Shown here: piece by piece, positions 36,051-45,416 of the stretch | Layout of the letters: each line of letters starts with the position of its first letter | Position numbering within the stretch: position 1 is the first letter of the stretch | NCBI GenBank assembly: GCA_029202385.1 | Contig: CP119314.1 | Location: forward strand, 1,800,501 to 1,864,500 | Direction: 5' to 3' | DNA from: Candidatus Sphingomonas phytovorans | Lineage (GTDB): Bacteria > Pseudomonadota > Alphaproteobacteria > Sphingomonadales > Sphingomonadaceae | DNA length: 64,000 bases | Program-made: the position numbers and the translations under genes | Notes under the pieces: generated by a model | Database searches by the model: none | Told to the model about the DNA's origin: nothing | What the model saw: only the letters and a program-made list of their open reading frames with translations

Positions 36051-36688
36051 GCCGCGCCTCCCGCGACATCTGCCATTGCCTCGGCGATGTTCGAATAGGC
36101 GCCGCAGCGGCAGATATTGCCGCTCATCCGCTCGCGCATCTCGATGTTGGTGGCTTTCGGCCGTTCGGTCAGGCTGGCCGAGACATGGCTCGGCACGCCT
36201 GCCCTGATCTCGCCCAGCACCGCCACCGCCGAGCAGATCTGGCCGGGCGTGCAATAGCCGCACTGATATCCGTCATGCCTGATGAAGGCCGCCTGCATCG
36301 GGTGCAGGTCGCCCGGCGTGCCCAGGCCCTCGATCGTGGTGACCTTGTCCCCCTCGTGCATCACCGCCAGGGTCAGGCAGGAATTGATCCGCTTGCCATC
36401 GACCAGCACCGTGCAGGCGCCGCACTGGCCATGGTCGCACCCCTTCTTCGTGCCGGTAAGCTGCAAATGCTCGCGCAGCGCATCAAGCAATGTCGTGCGG
36501 GTATCGAGCTCAAGCTCCCGACGTTTGCCGTTCACCTCGAGCGAGACCGTCATCATCGACGGCGTCGCGCGCGGCGGCCCGCCCTGCGCCTCAACCCTGG
36601 GAACGGCGGTAAGCGCGGCCGAGGCGGCGGTGACCGCCAGAACGCCGCGGCGCGATATCTCCATGTCGCCAGCCATATCGGGATTCAT
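36047..36688 (-). CDS. paoA: Aldehyde oxidoreductase 2Fe-2S subunit with Tat signal (PaoA-like)
   Basis: 213 residues from the ATG at 36688. [19 protein letters not shown] is a twin-arginine signal, placing the folded complex in the periplasm. Two [2Fe-2S] motifs follow: [16 protein letters not shown] (plant ferredoxin type) and [15 protein letters not shown] with [11 protein letters not shown]. It passes electrons between the Mo and FAD sites. The exact start is uncertain: ATGs at 36688, 36676 and 36664 are in frame and none has an ideal SD. First gene of the pao-like operon. Confidence 0.92.
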   Translation of the reverse strand: MNPDMAGDMEISRRGVLAVTAASAALTAVPRVEAQGGPPRATPSMMTVSLEVNGKRRELELDTRTTLLDALREHLQLTGTKKGCDHGQCGACTVLVDGKRINSCLTLAVMHEGDKVTTIEGLGTPGDLHPMQAAFIRHDGYQCGYCTPGQICSAVAVLGEIRAGVPSHVSASLTERPKATNIEMRERMSGNICRCGAYSNIAEAMADVAGGAA

Positions 36689-37333
36689 CCTCTGCAGAGT
36701 CTCGGGAACAGCGAATTCGGACAAGGCACCACGCGACCGGGGCACCTCCAACGATCCCAACGCACGACACCGGCCCCGCGATGCGCTGATACGATACCGG
36801 AGCATATCATCGTGCTTTGCAAGCGGTGGCAATATCATTCTGGCCGGCGATACCGCGCGCGAAACGCCAGTTCCTCGATCCGCCAGCGTCGTCGAGAGGC
36901 GCGATGCCCGTTCGGGAGTGAAGCGCTGATGCCGATTCACGATCGTTGCCCTGAACGCGGCCCGTCGCACGACTGCGGTTTTCCATGTCAACACGACGCT
37001 GTTGGTGGTTTCGCCGGTGAACCGGGACGGATTCTCGTCCAGCCGGGGGAAGGTTGCGGTGGCCCCAGCCGACTCCACCAGCCGCGACATGGCTACGGAA
37101 GCCCCGCCATGGTAACTCTGTCGGGTCAGGAACCGCCGATCGCGCGAATATGCGGTTCTCTTCGGAGCTGGGTACACGACATGTCGGACCACCTCTTCTT
37201 TCAGGTGATTGTTGCGGTCGCCCCGGGCGCGTCGCCCGGCCGCTTCCGCCCCGCCGCCGGTATCGCCTCCAAACCGCCGGCCGGTCCTTGAGCACGACGG
37301 CTACTTCACCAGTCACACAAGAGGAGCAAGGGA
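36689..37333. other. Intergenic region between paoA and the hydrolase
   Basis: 645 bp between divergent genes. Open frames on both strands lack SD, family features and consistent third-position bias. An AT-richer patch around 36785-36825 (TTGCAA at 36817) could hold the pao promoter on the minus strand, but no confident element pair is seen. Confidence 0.5.
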
Positions 37334-38032
37334 ATGACAGGCAAACCCACCATCGTCCTGGTACATGGCTTCTGGGGAGGCGCCGCGCATTGGAGCAAGG
37401 TGATCGTCGAACTGACCCGCAAGGGATATACGTCAATCCACGCTGTCGAAATGCCGCTTACCTCGCTTGCCGACGATGCCGAGCGCACCCGCAAGATGGT
37501 CGCACAGCAGGATGGGCCGGTGCTGCTTGTGGGGCATTCCTACGGCGGCGCCGTCATCACTGAGGCGGGCGATCTGCCCAATGTGATCGGCCTCGTCTAT
37601 ATCGCCGCGTTCGCGCCCGATGCCGGAGAAAGCCCGGGCGGGATCACCCAGGAACATCTGCCCGCGGCCGCAGCCAATCTGGCGCCCGACAGCGATGGAT
37701 ATCTCTGGGTGAAACCCGAAAAATTCCACGAAAGCTTCTGCCAGGACCTGACGCCTGACGAAGGACTGGTGATGGCCGTGACTCAAAAGGCACCGCTCGC
37801 CTCTACATTCGGCGATGCGATTACGGCACCCGCCTGGAAGAAGAAGCCCTCCTGGTATCAGATTTCCAGCGAGGACCGGATGATCGCCCCGGACAACGAG
37901 GCGCGGATGGCGGCGCGGCTCGGCGCCCGCAAGATCATCACGCTCGCGGCAAGTCACGCCTCGCTTGCCTCGAAACCCGCCGAGGTTTCGGCGCTGATCG
38001 ACGAGGCGGCCACGGAAGCAACTCAAGGCTGA
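37334..38032 (+). CDS. Alpha/beta hydrolase
   Basis: 232 residues. IVLVHGFWGGAAHWSKVI is the oxyanion-hole region, LLVGHSYGGAVIT the nucleophile elbow (Ser about residue 69), SSEDRMIAP the acid, and ASHASLASKP the catalytic His. It belongs to the salicylate esterase / pyrethroid hydrolase-like group (EstC/MES family). AGAGGAGCAAGGGA precedes the ATG, a strong SD. It is monocistronic, with a hairpin following at 38042. Confidence 0.92.
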   Translation: MTGKPTIVLVHGFWGGAAHWSKVIVELTRKGYTSIHAVEMPLTSLADDAERTRKMVAQQDGPVLLVGHSYGGAVITEAGDLPNVIGLVYIAAFAPDAGESPGGITQEHLPAAAANLAPDSDGYLWVKPEKFHESFCQDLTPDEGLVMAVTQKAPLASTFGDAITAPAWKKKPSWYQISSEDRMIAPDNEARMAARLGARKIITLAASHASLASKPAEVSALIDEAATEATQG

Positions 38033-38041
38033 CGGTTCAGA

Positions 38042-38080
38042 GCGGCATCTCCTGAAGGAATATCCTGAAGGAGGTGCCGC
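38042..38080 (+). terminator. Hairpin after the hydrolase gene
   Basis: 12-bp arms gcggcatctcct (38042-38053) and aggaggtgccgc (38069-38080) with one G-U pair. The loop contains a repeat of TCCTGAAGGA. There is no T-run, so it may act as a weak terminator or RNA-stability element. Confidence 0.45.
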
Positions 38081-38530
38081 CAGGCTCGCCCCAGGCTCGT
38101 CATCACCCATCATCGCGCCGTCGACAGGCATGCGGCTTCCGCCGTCGTGCCGCCCGCGATTCAATCCGTCCCGCTTCGGTGGTGAAATCGCATCGAGGCT
38201 CCTCCGCCGCGGCTCGCCCGCTGATGGAGCAGCATTCGAAGAACAGATTTCGCCTCTCAAATAATGCGGGATGAAAATCCGATGCCACTGGCAAAAATAT
38301 GTAAAAACTCGTGCAGAAAGACGCCAGTCCGGTCTCCACGCCAATGCCTCGTGGAGCATGTAACGGAACTGATCGTGGCACCGTTATGCAGTAGAACCAG
38401 CACTGGCCCCAGGAAACGTCGGAATCCGCTCCCCTCGTCGATGGGTCGCATAAATCGAGGAATATTTACCGGTTTTCCGCGGATCGCCGCATTTCCCAAC
38501 ACGGATTCGTCGCAAGTACTTGGTGATCGG
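38081..38530. other. Intergenic stretch without a recognised gene
   Basis: About 450 bp before the folB stop. AT content is somewhat raised in 38260-38300 and 38440-38520. Open frames here have no SD or homology signature. Nothing else is evident. Confidence 0.5.
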
Positions 38531-38902
38531 TCAGGCGATGCCCCTGCCCCGCACGATCTCGCACCCGACCGCCGCATCCGGGTAGATGTCGGGCTTCATC
38601 GACCGCACCGTCACCTGCGCGACACGGCGATCGGCAAGGCACAAGGCAGCGACCGCCTCGCACAGGGTCTCCTGAAGATGGAAATGCCGCCCGGCGACCA
38701 GCGCCCGGATGTCCGCCCGGATGAAGTCATAGTCGAGCACTTCCTCGATCCGGTCGTCGTGGGGCGGCGTTGGATAGTCGACCTCCATCCGTACCGAGAC
38801 GATCACGCGCTGCGGCCCGGCCAGTTCCTCGGCATGGATGCCAAGGCCCATGACGAGTTCAAGCCCTTCCAGGATCGTGGTGAACCGCACGCCCTCAGCC
38901 AT
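38531..38902 (-). CDS. folB: Dihydroneopterin aldolase
   Basis: 123 residues with the FolB fold pattern: LEGLELVMGLGIHAEELAGP at the start, the central YPTPPHDDRIEEVLDYDFI, HFHLQETLCEAVAALCL with the catalytic-loop residues, and a C-terminal VRSMKPDIYPDAAVGCE. It cleaves dihydroneopterin to 6-hydroxymethyl-dihydropterin in folate synthesis. It overlaps the SDR gene by 8 bp and is downstream of folE, forming a pterin operon. Confidence 0.93.
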   Translation of the reverse strand: MAEGVRFTTILEGLELVMGLGIHAEELAGPQRVIVSVRMEVDYPTPPHDDRIEEVLDYDFIRADIRALVAGRHFHLQETLCEAVAALCLADRRVAQVTVRSMKPDIYPDAAVGCEIVRGRGIA

Positions 38903-39671
38903 GCACCGGCTCGGGTGCCCGGCGCGTCTCGAACATCACATCGCCGTCACGCGGCAGGAAATGCTGGCCATTGTCCACGAAGATATTCTGGCCGTGGATT
39001 CCCCGCGCGGTCAGCAGGAATTCGACCGCCTCGGCGATCGACGCCACATCGACCGGACGCCGCAGCAGATTCTCGCTTGCCACCGCGCGGAACTCCGCGT
39101 CGCTCTGGTCGAGGCTTGGCAGCGACAGCCCCGGCGACACGGCGTTGACCCGAATGCGCGGCCCAAGCGCCTGGGCAAGCATCGCCGTAGCACCGCCAAG
39201 CGCGATCTTGCCGCAGCTATACGAGAAGAAGTCGGGATTCGGATTGGCCAGCTTCTGGTCGAGGATGTTGACCACCGCCCCGGCCGCCAGATCCTCCTGC
39301 GCCGCCAGCGCCGATGCAAGCAGCACCGGCGCGTCGAGATTCACCGCCGCATGGCCGCGCAGCATAGCCGGATCGATCGATGGAGGACGGTCATAAGTGA
39401 AGAGCGACGCATTGTTGACCACAGCGCCGAGCGGCCCGCCGAACGCCGCCCGGGCCTCCGCCACCAACCGGGCTGCCGTCTCCGCCGCCGCGAGATCGCC
39501 CATCAGCACGCAGGCGCCCGGCAGTTCAGCCGCCAGCGCCTCGGCTTCTCCCGCTGAATGATGGTGATGGACGGCGACCCGCCAGCCGCGCGCGCCCAGA
39601 TGCCGCGCGATGGCCGCACCGATCCGCCGCGGCGCGCCTGTCACCAGTACCGTCCACACCGTCTCCCGCAC
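38895..39671 (-). CDS. folM: Short-chain dehydrogenase, pteridine reductase-like (FolM-like)
   Basis: 258 residues of the SDR fold. The cofactor loop VLVTGAPRRIGAAIARHLG has the TGxxxRIG form of pteridine reductases, which bind NADPH through Arg. VNNASLF and the catalytic SYSCGKIAL (Tyr-x-x-x-Lys) follow, then a C-terminal GQNIFVDNGQ. Placement between folE and folB strongly suggests reduction of dihydrofolate or dihydromonapterin. The start is GTG at 39671, or GTG at 39659 with a nearer GGGAG. The symbol is by context and homology, not certain. Confidence 0.85.
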   Translation of the reverse strand: MRETVWTVLVTGAPRRIGAAIARHLGARGWRVAVHHHHSAGEAEALAAELPGACVLMGDLAAAETAARLVAEARAAFGGPLGAVVNNASLFTYDRPPSIDPAMLRGHAAVNLDAPVLLASALAAQEDLAAGAVVNILDQKLANPNPDFFSYSCGKIALGGATAMLAQALGPRIRVNAVSPGLSLPSLDQSDAEFRAVASENLLRRPVDVASIAEAVEFLLTARGIHGQNIFVDNGQHFLPRDGDVMFETRRAPEPVHG

Positions 39672-39674
39672 CGC

Positions 39675-40301
39675 TCAATATCCCATCAGCGCGAGCACTT
39701 CCTTGCGGCTGCGGTCGTCCTCGCGGAACACCCCCATCATCCGGCTCGTCACCATGGAGACGCCCGGCGTTCGCACGCCCCGCGCCGTCATGCAGGCATG
39801 GCTCGCCTCGATCACCACGGCGACGCCGACCGGCTTGAGATTCTCCCAGATGCAATCGGCCACCTCCGCGGTCAGCCGCTCCTGCACCTGAAGGCGCCGA
39901 GCAAAGGCATGGAGCACGCGCGCCAGCTTCGAGATGCCGACGACATAATTGCCCGGCAGATAGGCGATATGCGCCTTGCCGATGATCGGCGCCATGTGAT
40001 GCTCGCAATGCGACTGGAACGGGATGTCCTTCAGCAGGACGATCTCGTCATACCCGCCCACTTCTTCGAAAATGCGCGACAGATGATGCGCGGGATCGTC
40101 GCCATACCCCGAACAATATTCCTTCCACGCGCGCGCCACGCGCTGCGGCGTGTCGAGCAGCCCTTCGCGCGTCGGATCGTCGCCCGACCATCGAATCAGG
40201 GTGCGTACCGCCTCCGCTACGTCGTCCGGCACTGGTATCTTGGGCGTTTCGGTGACGAGGTCGCCGTTTTCGTGCCCGTCAGGGTGATGTTCAATACTCA
40301 T
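39675..40301 (-). CDS. folE: GTP cyclohydrolase I
   Basis: Opens GTP to dihydroneopterin triphosphate, the first step of folate synthesis. The 208 residues include the zinc-binding region [20 protein letters not shown] and the catalytic stretch [20 protein letters not shown], then [16 protein letters not shown]. The non-conserved 25-residue N-terminus is charged. It is the first gene of folE-folM-folB; its promoter should be in the 225-bp gap before the TonB-receptor gene. Confidence 0.97.
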   Translation of the reverse strand: MSIEHHPDGHENGDLVTETPKIPVPDDVAEAVRTLIRWSGDDPTREGLLDTPQRVARAWKEYCSGYGDDPAHHLSRIFEEVGGYDEIVLLKDIPFQSHCEHHMAPIIGKAHIAYLPGNYVVGISKLARVLHAFARRLQVQERLTAEVADCIWENLKPVGVAVVIEASHACMTARGVRTPGVSMVTSRMMGVFREDDRSRKEVLALMGY

Positions 40302-40526
40302 TTCTTTAGGCCTTATTCGAACCTGACGTTACGGCAATCTCGCTTTGTGCGATCTCAGTTCGATTCCGAAACTGTCTCATTTGGGCAACAACTGTGCAAC
40401 CCCGCTGTTTTCCTTCGATTCCGCCATTGACGACCGATTCACCTCGACGCAGAATTCGCATACCTTGATTACGAACAATGCTCAGTTGGCATAAGACCGG
40501 CGGGCTGGCCAAGAGGGGACGTCACC

Positions 40527-43124
40527 ATGAAGAAATTCGAACTGCTTGCCGCGTCGGCCATCGCATTGCTCTACGCCACCCCCACGCTGGCGCAAAGCAC
40601 GCCCGCCCCCGCCGCCCAGGACGGCGCGCTGAACGACAGCGACGACATCATCGTCACCGCCACCAAGCGCGAGCAGACGCTGCAGGACGTGCCGATCTCG
40701 GTGTCGGTCACCAGCAGCGCCACGATCGAGAAAGCCCAGATCCGCGACCTGATCGACCTTCAGTCGGTCGTGCCGTCGCTCAAGGTGGCGCAGTTCAACG
40801 CGGCCGGGCAGACCAACTTCATCATCCGCGGCTTCGGCAACGGCAACGGCAATGACGGTATCGAAAGCTCGGTCGGCGTGTTCGTCGACGGCGTCTACCG
40901 GTCGCGCTCCGCCTCCGCGCTCGACGATCTGCCCGAGATTGAACGGGTCGAGGTGCTGCGCGGCCCGCAATCGACCCTGTTCGGCAAGAACGTGTCGGCC
41001 GGCGCGATCAGCATCGTGACCAAGCGTCCCTCGTTCGAATGGGGCGGCAAGGCCGAAATCAGCGTCGGCAACTACAGCCAGATGCAGACCAGGGCGACCA
41101 TTACCGGCCCGCTCACCGACAGCCTCGCTTTCCGCGTGTCGGGCAGCCTCAACGAGCGTGACGGCTATTTCAAGAACCTGACGACCGGCAGCGACGTCAA
41201 CAACCGCCATCGCTGGTCGGTTCGCGGCGATATCCTGTTCGAGCCGTCGTCGGACTTCTCGGTCCGCATCATCGGCGACTACAATTTGATCAAGGAAGTG
41301 TGCTGCGGCGTCACCTCGATCTACAACGGCCCCGCCACCCAGGCGATCAAGGCCCTCGGCTTCGCCGTGTCGGACACGACCAAGATCTTCGACCGCAACG
41401 TGATCTTCAACACCGATCCGTATAACCGCATCGTCGGCAAGGGCATTTCGGGCCAGGTCGACTGGAACATCGGCTTCGCGAAGCTGACCTCGATCACCGC
41501 CTATCGCAACCAGATCAACCAGTCGAACCAGGACATCGACTTCACCGCCGCGGATATCGCCAACAACATCACGGCCAACAATGCCAAGACCTTCACCCAG
41601 GAATTCCGCCTGGCGTCGAACGGAGATGGCCGGTTGAGCTGGCTGGTCGGCGGCTTCTATCAGGACGAAAGGCTCACCACCGGCCGCGACATCCGCTTCG
41701 GCAAGGATGCGCGCGCCTTCGTCAACGCGCTTTCGGGCGGATTGATCACCGGGCTTGAAGCTCTGCAGAACGCAACCAACCCGTCGATCATCCCGGGTGG
41801 CACCTATTTCACCCCCGGCCAGGGCATTGCCGACAACTACAAGATGAAGCAGCGGTCCTATTCGCTCTTCGGCCAGGCCGATTTCAAGGTAACCGACCGG
41901 CTGACCCTGACGGGTGGCATCGCCTATATGAACGATCGCAAGGCCGTGGTTTCGAACGTCGTGATGAACGACAAATTCTCCGCCTTGAACCTGGAGAACG
42001 TCCCCGGGCTTGGCTTCCTCCCGTTCGCCGCGCTTCCGGCGTCGCTCTCCGGCTGCTTGCTGCAGAAGGGCTTCAATCCGGCATCGACCGGGGGACGCGT
42101 TCCGGTGAACCTGTTCGGCGCCAGCCTCGGCGCATCGCTGCCCGGGCCCGGTTCGGCGCCGTGCCCCGGTTCACTGGCGGGTACCAACCCCTTCGCCCTG
42201 AACGCCCTGCAGTTCTTCTACGCCAACACGCCGAACCATGGGCCGGTCAACTATCCGAACGCCAATGAATCCGGCATCTTCAAGGGCGACAAGGTCACCT
42301 ATGCGGCACGCGCCGCCTACGACCTGGATTTCGTGAACGTCTATGTCAGCTATTCGACCGGCTGGAAGGCGAGCGCGGTCAATCTGTCATCGGACAGCCG
42401 GCCACCGCTGAACGGCGTCGGCCGGTCGGCCGCGCCTGAGGAAGTCACCGTCTATGAAGCCGGCGCCAAGGCCAAGTTCCGCGGCGGCTATTTCAACCTC
42501 GCGGTGTTCAAGCAGTCGATCAAGGGCTTCCAGTCCAACGCCTTTACCGGCCTCGGCTACAGCCTGGTCAACGCCGGCAAGGAATCGGTCCGCGGCTTCG
42601 AAGTGGACGCTGCCTACAGCCCGGCCCCGATCCTCGCCCTCACCGGCTCGGTCACTTACCTCGATCCGAAATATGATTCCTTCACCGGCGCCCCGTGCGT
42701 GAACTACGATACCACCCGGTGCCCGATCAATCCGGCGACGGGGCTTCGTCCGTCGTTCCGCGATCTCTCGGGCCAGAAGCCGGCGGGTATCCCGACCTGG
42801 AGCTTCTCGACCTCGGCCACGCTGTCGCACAATCTCACCAACGACGTCAGCGCCTATCTCCGCGGCGAATATAATTATGCCAGCAAGTTCCAGCTCACCG
42901 AAACCACGCCGCCGGACCTGTCGACCTATGGGCAGAACACGATCAACGCCAGCCTCGGGTTCCAGAGCAAGGCCAACAAGCTCGAGCTGATGTTCTGGGT
43001 GCGTAACCTCACCCAGGACAATTACCTGATCTCGACCTTCCCGACGGTGGCGCAGGACGGCAGCTACAGCGGCTATCCGAACCAGCCGCGTACCTTCGGC
43101 GGGACGCTCCGCAAGAGCTTCTGA
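40527..43124 (+). CDS. TonB-dependent outer-membrane receptor
   Basis: 865 residues. The signal peptide MKKFELLAASAIALLYATP ends at LAQ. The TonB box/plug start is DDIIVTATKREQTLQDVPIS, followed by a plug with VVPSLKVAQF and VEVLRGPQSTLFGKN, then the 22-strand barrel region ending in a C-terminal aromatic strand (FGGTLRKSF). It is typical of the large sphingomonad receptor family for siderophores or plant-derived glycans; the substrate is unknown. AAGAGGGG lies before the ATG. A strong terminator follows at 43167. Confidence 0.95.
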   Translation: MKKFELLAASAIALLYATPTLAQSTPAPAAQDGALNDSDDIIVTATKREQTLQDVPISVSVTSSATIEKAQIRDLIDLQSVVPSLKVAQFNAAGQTNFIIRGFGNGNGNDGIESSVGVFVDGVYRSRSASALDDLPEIERVEVLRGPQSTLFGKNVSAGAISIVTKRPSFEWGGKAEISVGNYSQMQTRATITGPLTDSLAFRVSGSLNERDGYFKNLTTGSDVNNRHRWSVRGDILFEPSSDFSVRIIGDYNLIKEVCCGVTSIYNGPATQAIKALGFAVSDTTKIFDRNVIFNTDPYNRIVGKGISGQVDWNIGFAKLTSITAYRNQINQSNQDIDFTAADIANNITANNAKTFTQEFRLASNGDGRLSWLVGGFYQDERLTTGRDIRFGKDARAFVNALSGGLITGLEALQNATNPSIIPGGTYFTPGQGIADNYKMKQRSYSLFGQADFKVTDRLTLTGGIAYMNDRKAVVSNVVMNDKFSALNLENVPGLGFLPFAALPASLSGCLLQKGFNPASTGGRVPVNLFGASLGASLPGPGSAPCPGSLAGTNPFALNALQFFYANTPNHGPVNYPNANESGIFKGDKVTYAARAAYDLDFVNVYVSYSTGWKASAVNLSSDSRPPLNGVGRSAAPEEVTVYEAGAKAKFRGGYFNLAVFKQSIKGFQSNAFTGLGYSLVNAGKESVRGFEVDAAYSPAPILALTGSVTYLDPKYDSFTGAPCVNYDTTRCPINPATGLRPSFRDLSGQKPAGIPTWSFSTSATLSHNLTNDVSAYLRGEYNYASKFQLTETTPPDLSTYGQNTINASLGFQSKANKLELMFWVRNLTQDNYLISTFPTVAQDGSYSGYPNQPRTFGGTLRKSF

Positions 43125-43166
43125 TACCGCCTTGCCCGTGTCCCGGCCCGCGCGCCGGGGGAATCA

Positions 43167-43197
43167 CCCCCTTTTCCACCCGGAAGAGGGGGTTTTT
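43167..43197 (+). terminator. Rho-independent terminator of the TonB receptor gene
   Basis: Arms cccccttttcc (43167-43177) and ggaagaggggg (43182-43192) with a four-base loop and one G-U pair, followed by TTTTT (43193-43197). Confidence 0.9.
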
Positions 43198-43388
43198 CCG
43201 TCCCTCCGACCCCGAAACGCCGCCTGTCGTCGCATCCCGGTCGAAAACCGGCCCATCCGTGCCCGCAAGGAGAGGGATTAGCGCATTGTAAGGAGTGACA
43301 ATCCCCAAAAGGCGGCGCACAAGCGAGAGACGCTGAAGCAGGCGTGAAACCGATGTCGACATGAACGACACATCAGGAAGGACATTTT

Positions 43389-43661
43389 ATGGCGAAAGAA
43401 CCCACGGCAGCTCCCAAGACCGGCGGCATCCATGCGCCTGTGCAGCCGTCCCCCGAGCTGGGCGCGATCGTCGGCAACGACAAGCTGCCGCGCAGCCAGG
43501 TCATCAGCAAGGTGTGGGACTATATCAAGTCCAACAACCTGCAGAACCCGGCGAACAAGCGCGAGATCCTCGCCGACGACAAGCTCAAGAAGGTGTTCGG
43601 TCGTGACAAGGTCACGATGTTCGAGATGAACAAGTACATCGCACAGCACGTCAAGGCGTAA
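43389..43661 (+). CDS. SWIB/MDM2 domain protein
   Basis: 90 residues. The SWIB core lies at KLPRSQVISKVWDYIKSNNL to VFGRDKVTMFEMNKYIAQHV. In bacteria the SWIB domain is found alone or fused to topoisomerase and histone-like parts, and in Sphingomonadales and Chlamydia it is thought to act in DNA compaction or transcription. The N-terminal 20 residues are flexible and Pro-rich. AGGAAGGACATTTT precedes the ATG. A tRNA-Arg gene lies 48 bp away in the opposite direction. Confidence 0.93.
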   Translation: MAKEPTAAPKTGGIHAPVQPSPELGAIVGNDKLPRSQVISKVWDYIKSNNLQNPANKREILADDKLKKVFGRDKVTMFEMNKYIAQHVKA

Positions 43662-43708
43662 GCGCCTCAAGGAGCCACTCCGGCGGGCACCGCTTGCGCA
43701 AGCGATGC

Positions 43709-43785
43709 TGGTGCCCCCGAGTGGACTCGAACCACCGGCCTGCGGTTTAGGAAACCGTCGCTCTATCCTGCTGAGCTACGGGGGC
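43709..43785 (-). tRNA. tRNA-Arg (anticodon CCT)
   Basis: 77 nt on the minus strand. The acceptor stem is GCCCCCG/CGGGGGC, with discriminator A and encoded CCA (43709-43711). The D arm reads TAGCTCAGCAGGATAGAGC, the anticodon loop TTCCTAA with anticodon CCT, and the T arm GGTTCGAGTCC. The first pair of the anticodon stem is an A-C mismatch, tolerable in this position. Confidence 0.96.
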
Positions 43786-43854
43786 GCGAGCCGGGTCGTA
43801 GAGATTGGCCCTTCACGGGTCAATCGCGCAGGAAGCCCCCGCGCAATTACCGCT

Positions 43855-44310
43855 TCAGTTGATCGCTTCCGGCGGAACCACCGGAAATGGCAGCGGCGCG
43901 ATCGCCACGCCTTCGTCGGCCAGGGCCTTGGCCTCGCCGATCGTCGCTTCGCCATGGATCGGCGCCGGATCGGCATCGCCGGCATGCATCGCCCGGGCGC
44001 GGTCAGCAAAGGCCCGGCCGACCCATTCCGACTTTTCGAGAGCCCTGGCCTGCGCCTCGGCAAGGGCCCGGATCGCCGCCTTCATCGTCGCGGGCGTAGG
44101 GGCCTCGGTCGCGGCCACGGGCGCGGCTACATCCTTGCGATTACCCTTGGCCGGGATATTCGGCGCCATCACCGCCTTGCCGATATCGACATCGCCGCAC
44201 AGCGGGCATGACAGCAGCCCCCGAGCCCGCTGGTCCTCGAACGCACCGCTTGAGGCGAACCAGGCTTCGAACACATGCTCGCCCGAACAGCGCAGGTCGA
44301 AGACGATCAC
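43855..44310 (-). CDS. DUF1178 family protein
   Basis: 151 residues. The N-terminus MIVFDLRCSGEHVFEAWF and a CPLCG pair near residue 35 are conserved in DUF1178 and suggest a zinc-bound or redox-active site. The middle is Ala/Pro-rich and the end has the GEATIGEAKALADEGV pattern of the family. Unknown function. It is last in a comF-grxC-nitrilase-DUF1178 run and overlaps the nitrilase gene by ATGA. Confidence 0.88.
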   Translation of the reverse strand: MIVFDLRCSGEHVFEAWFASSGAFEDQRARGLLSCPLCGDVDIGKAVMAPNIPAKGNRKDVAAPVAATEAPTPATMKAAIRALAEAQARALEKSEWVGRAFADRARAMHAGDADPAPIHGEATIGEAKALADEGVAIAPLPFPVVPPEAIN

Positions 44311-45131
44311 GACGCCGTCTCGACCGCCGGGATCGGGCGCCGATGCGCCAGCACCGGAATGCGCGCGCGGACATCGGCGGTACGCGCTGGGTCGATCTCA
44401 GCAAAGCCGAGACCGGGCTCCTCGCCCATGTCGAGCAACACCTCGCCCCAGGGATCGATCACCAGCGAATGACCGTAGGTCGCCCGGCCATCCTCATGTA
44501 CCCCGGTCTGCGCCGAAGCGACGACGAAGGCCGCCGCCTCGATCGCGCGGGCACGCAGCAGGATATGCCAGTGCGCAGCGCCGGTCGGCCGGGTGAAGGC
44601 GGCCGGTACCGCGAGAATGGTTGCCCCGGCGTTGCTCAGCGCACGGAACAGGTCAGGGAAGCGCATGTCGTAGCAAATCGCGAGCCCGACCTGCCCCACG
44701 GGCGTATCGACCACCACCGCCCCGCTGCCCGGCGTGTAGGACGCCGATTCCCGCCAACTCTCGCCCGTCGGAAGATCGACATCGAACAGGTGAAGCTTGT
44801 CGTAGCGCGCGCGGATCGCGCCCCGCGGATCGATCACATAGGCGCGGTTGGCAAGCTTGCCGTCATCGCCGCGCACCGCGAGCGAGCCTAGATGGACCCA
44901 GATGCCCTGCTCCGCCGCTGCCTTGCGCACCGCCGCCAGCACGGCATCATCCGCCTCGGCCCGGAGATGGCTCGCGGCCCTCGCACGATCGCTATCGAGC
45001 AGGCCGGACATCTCGGGCGTGAACAGCATCGCGGCACCGCCCTTCGCCGCTTCAGCGATCGCATCGGTAATGGTGCGGGCATTGGCGGCGGGGTCGATCC
45101 CCGTCGTCATCTGGAGCAGCGCGATCCTCAT
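44307..45131 (-). CDS. Nitrilase-superfamily carbon-nitrogen hydrolase
   Basis: 274 residues with the Glu-Lys-Cys triad: Glu in LFTPEMSGLL (about residue 41), Lys in RYDKLHLFDVD (about 110) and Cys in GLAICYDMRFPDLFR (about 145). Close relatives (Nit2/YafV type) hydrolyse omega-amides or remove deaminated glutathione. The DUF1178 partner and the glutaredoxin gene upstream fit a link to glutathione repair. Overlaps its neighbours at both ends. Confidence 0.92.
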   Translation of the reverse strand: MRIALLQMTTGIDPAANARTITDAIAEAAKGGAAMLFTPEMSGLLDSDRARAASHLRAEADDAVLAAVRKAAAEQGIWVHLGSLAVRGDDGKLANRAYVIDPRGAIRARYDKLHLFDVDLPTGESWRESASYTPGSGAVVVDTPVGQVGLAICYDMRFPDLFRALSNAGATILAVPAAFTRPTGAAHWHILLRARAIEAAAFVVASAQTGVHEDGRATYGHSLVIDPWGEVLLDMGEEPGLGFAEIDPARTADVRARIPVLAHRRPIPAVETAS

Positions 45132-45385
45132 GCCGCGAGCAGCGCGTCGAGCTTGCCCTCATGGTCGAGCGCGGCGAGGTCGTCGGATCCGCCGACATGT
45201 TTTCCATCGATGAAAATCTGCGGGACGGTGCTGCGACCGTTCGCGCGCTGCAGCATCTCGGCACGCTTCGGGCCGCCCATGGTGATGTCGAATTCCTCGA
45301 CCTCGACTCCCTTACCTTCGAGCAGGCGCATCGCCCGCGTGCAATAGGGACAGAAAGCCTTGGTGTAGATTTCGATCTTTGCCAT
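45128..45385 (-). CDS. grxC: Glutaredoxin 3
   Basis: An 85-residue thioredoxin-fold protein starting MAKIEIYTKAFCPYCTRAM, with the dithiol CPYC active site, TVPQIFIDGKHVGGSDDL (cis-Pro and glutathione-binding GG). It reduces disulphides with glutathione. The ATG at 45385 is chosen over the long frame, because everything upstream is comF antisense or out of family. The ATGA overlap links it to the nitrilase gene. Confidence 0.96.
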   Translation of the reverse strand: MAKIEIYTKAFCPYCTRAMRLLEGKGVEVEEFDITMGGPKRAEMLQRANGRSTVPQIFIDGKHVGGSDDLAALDHEGKLDALLAA

Positions 45386-45416
45386 GATTCCGAAATGTGG
45401 GCGGCCCGGCCGCTTG

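Noticed and set aside
38264..39148. 294-codon plus-strand frame
   Set aside because: Its 3' part is antisense to folB and the SDR, and its 5' part has no coding signature.
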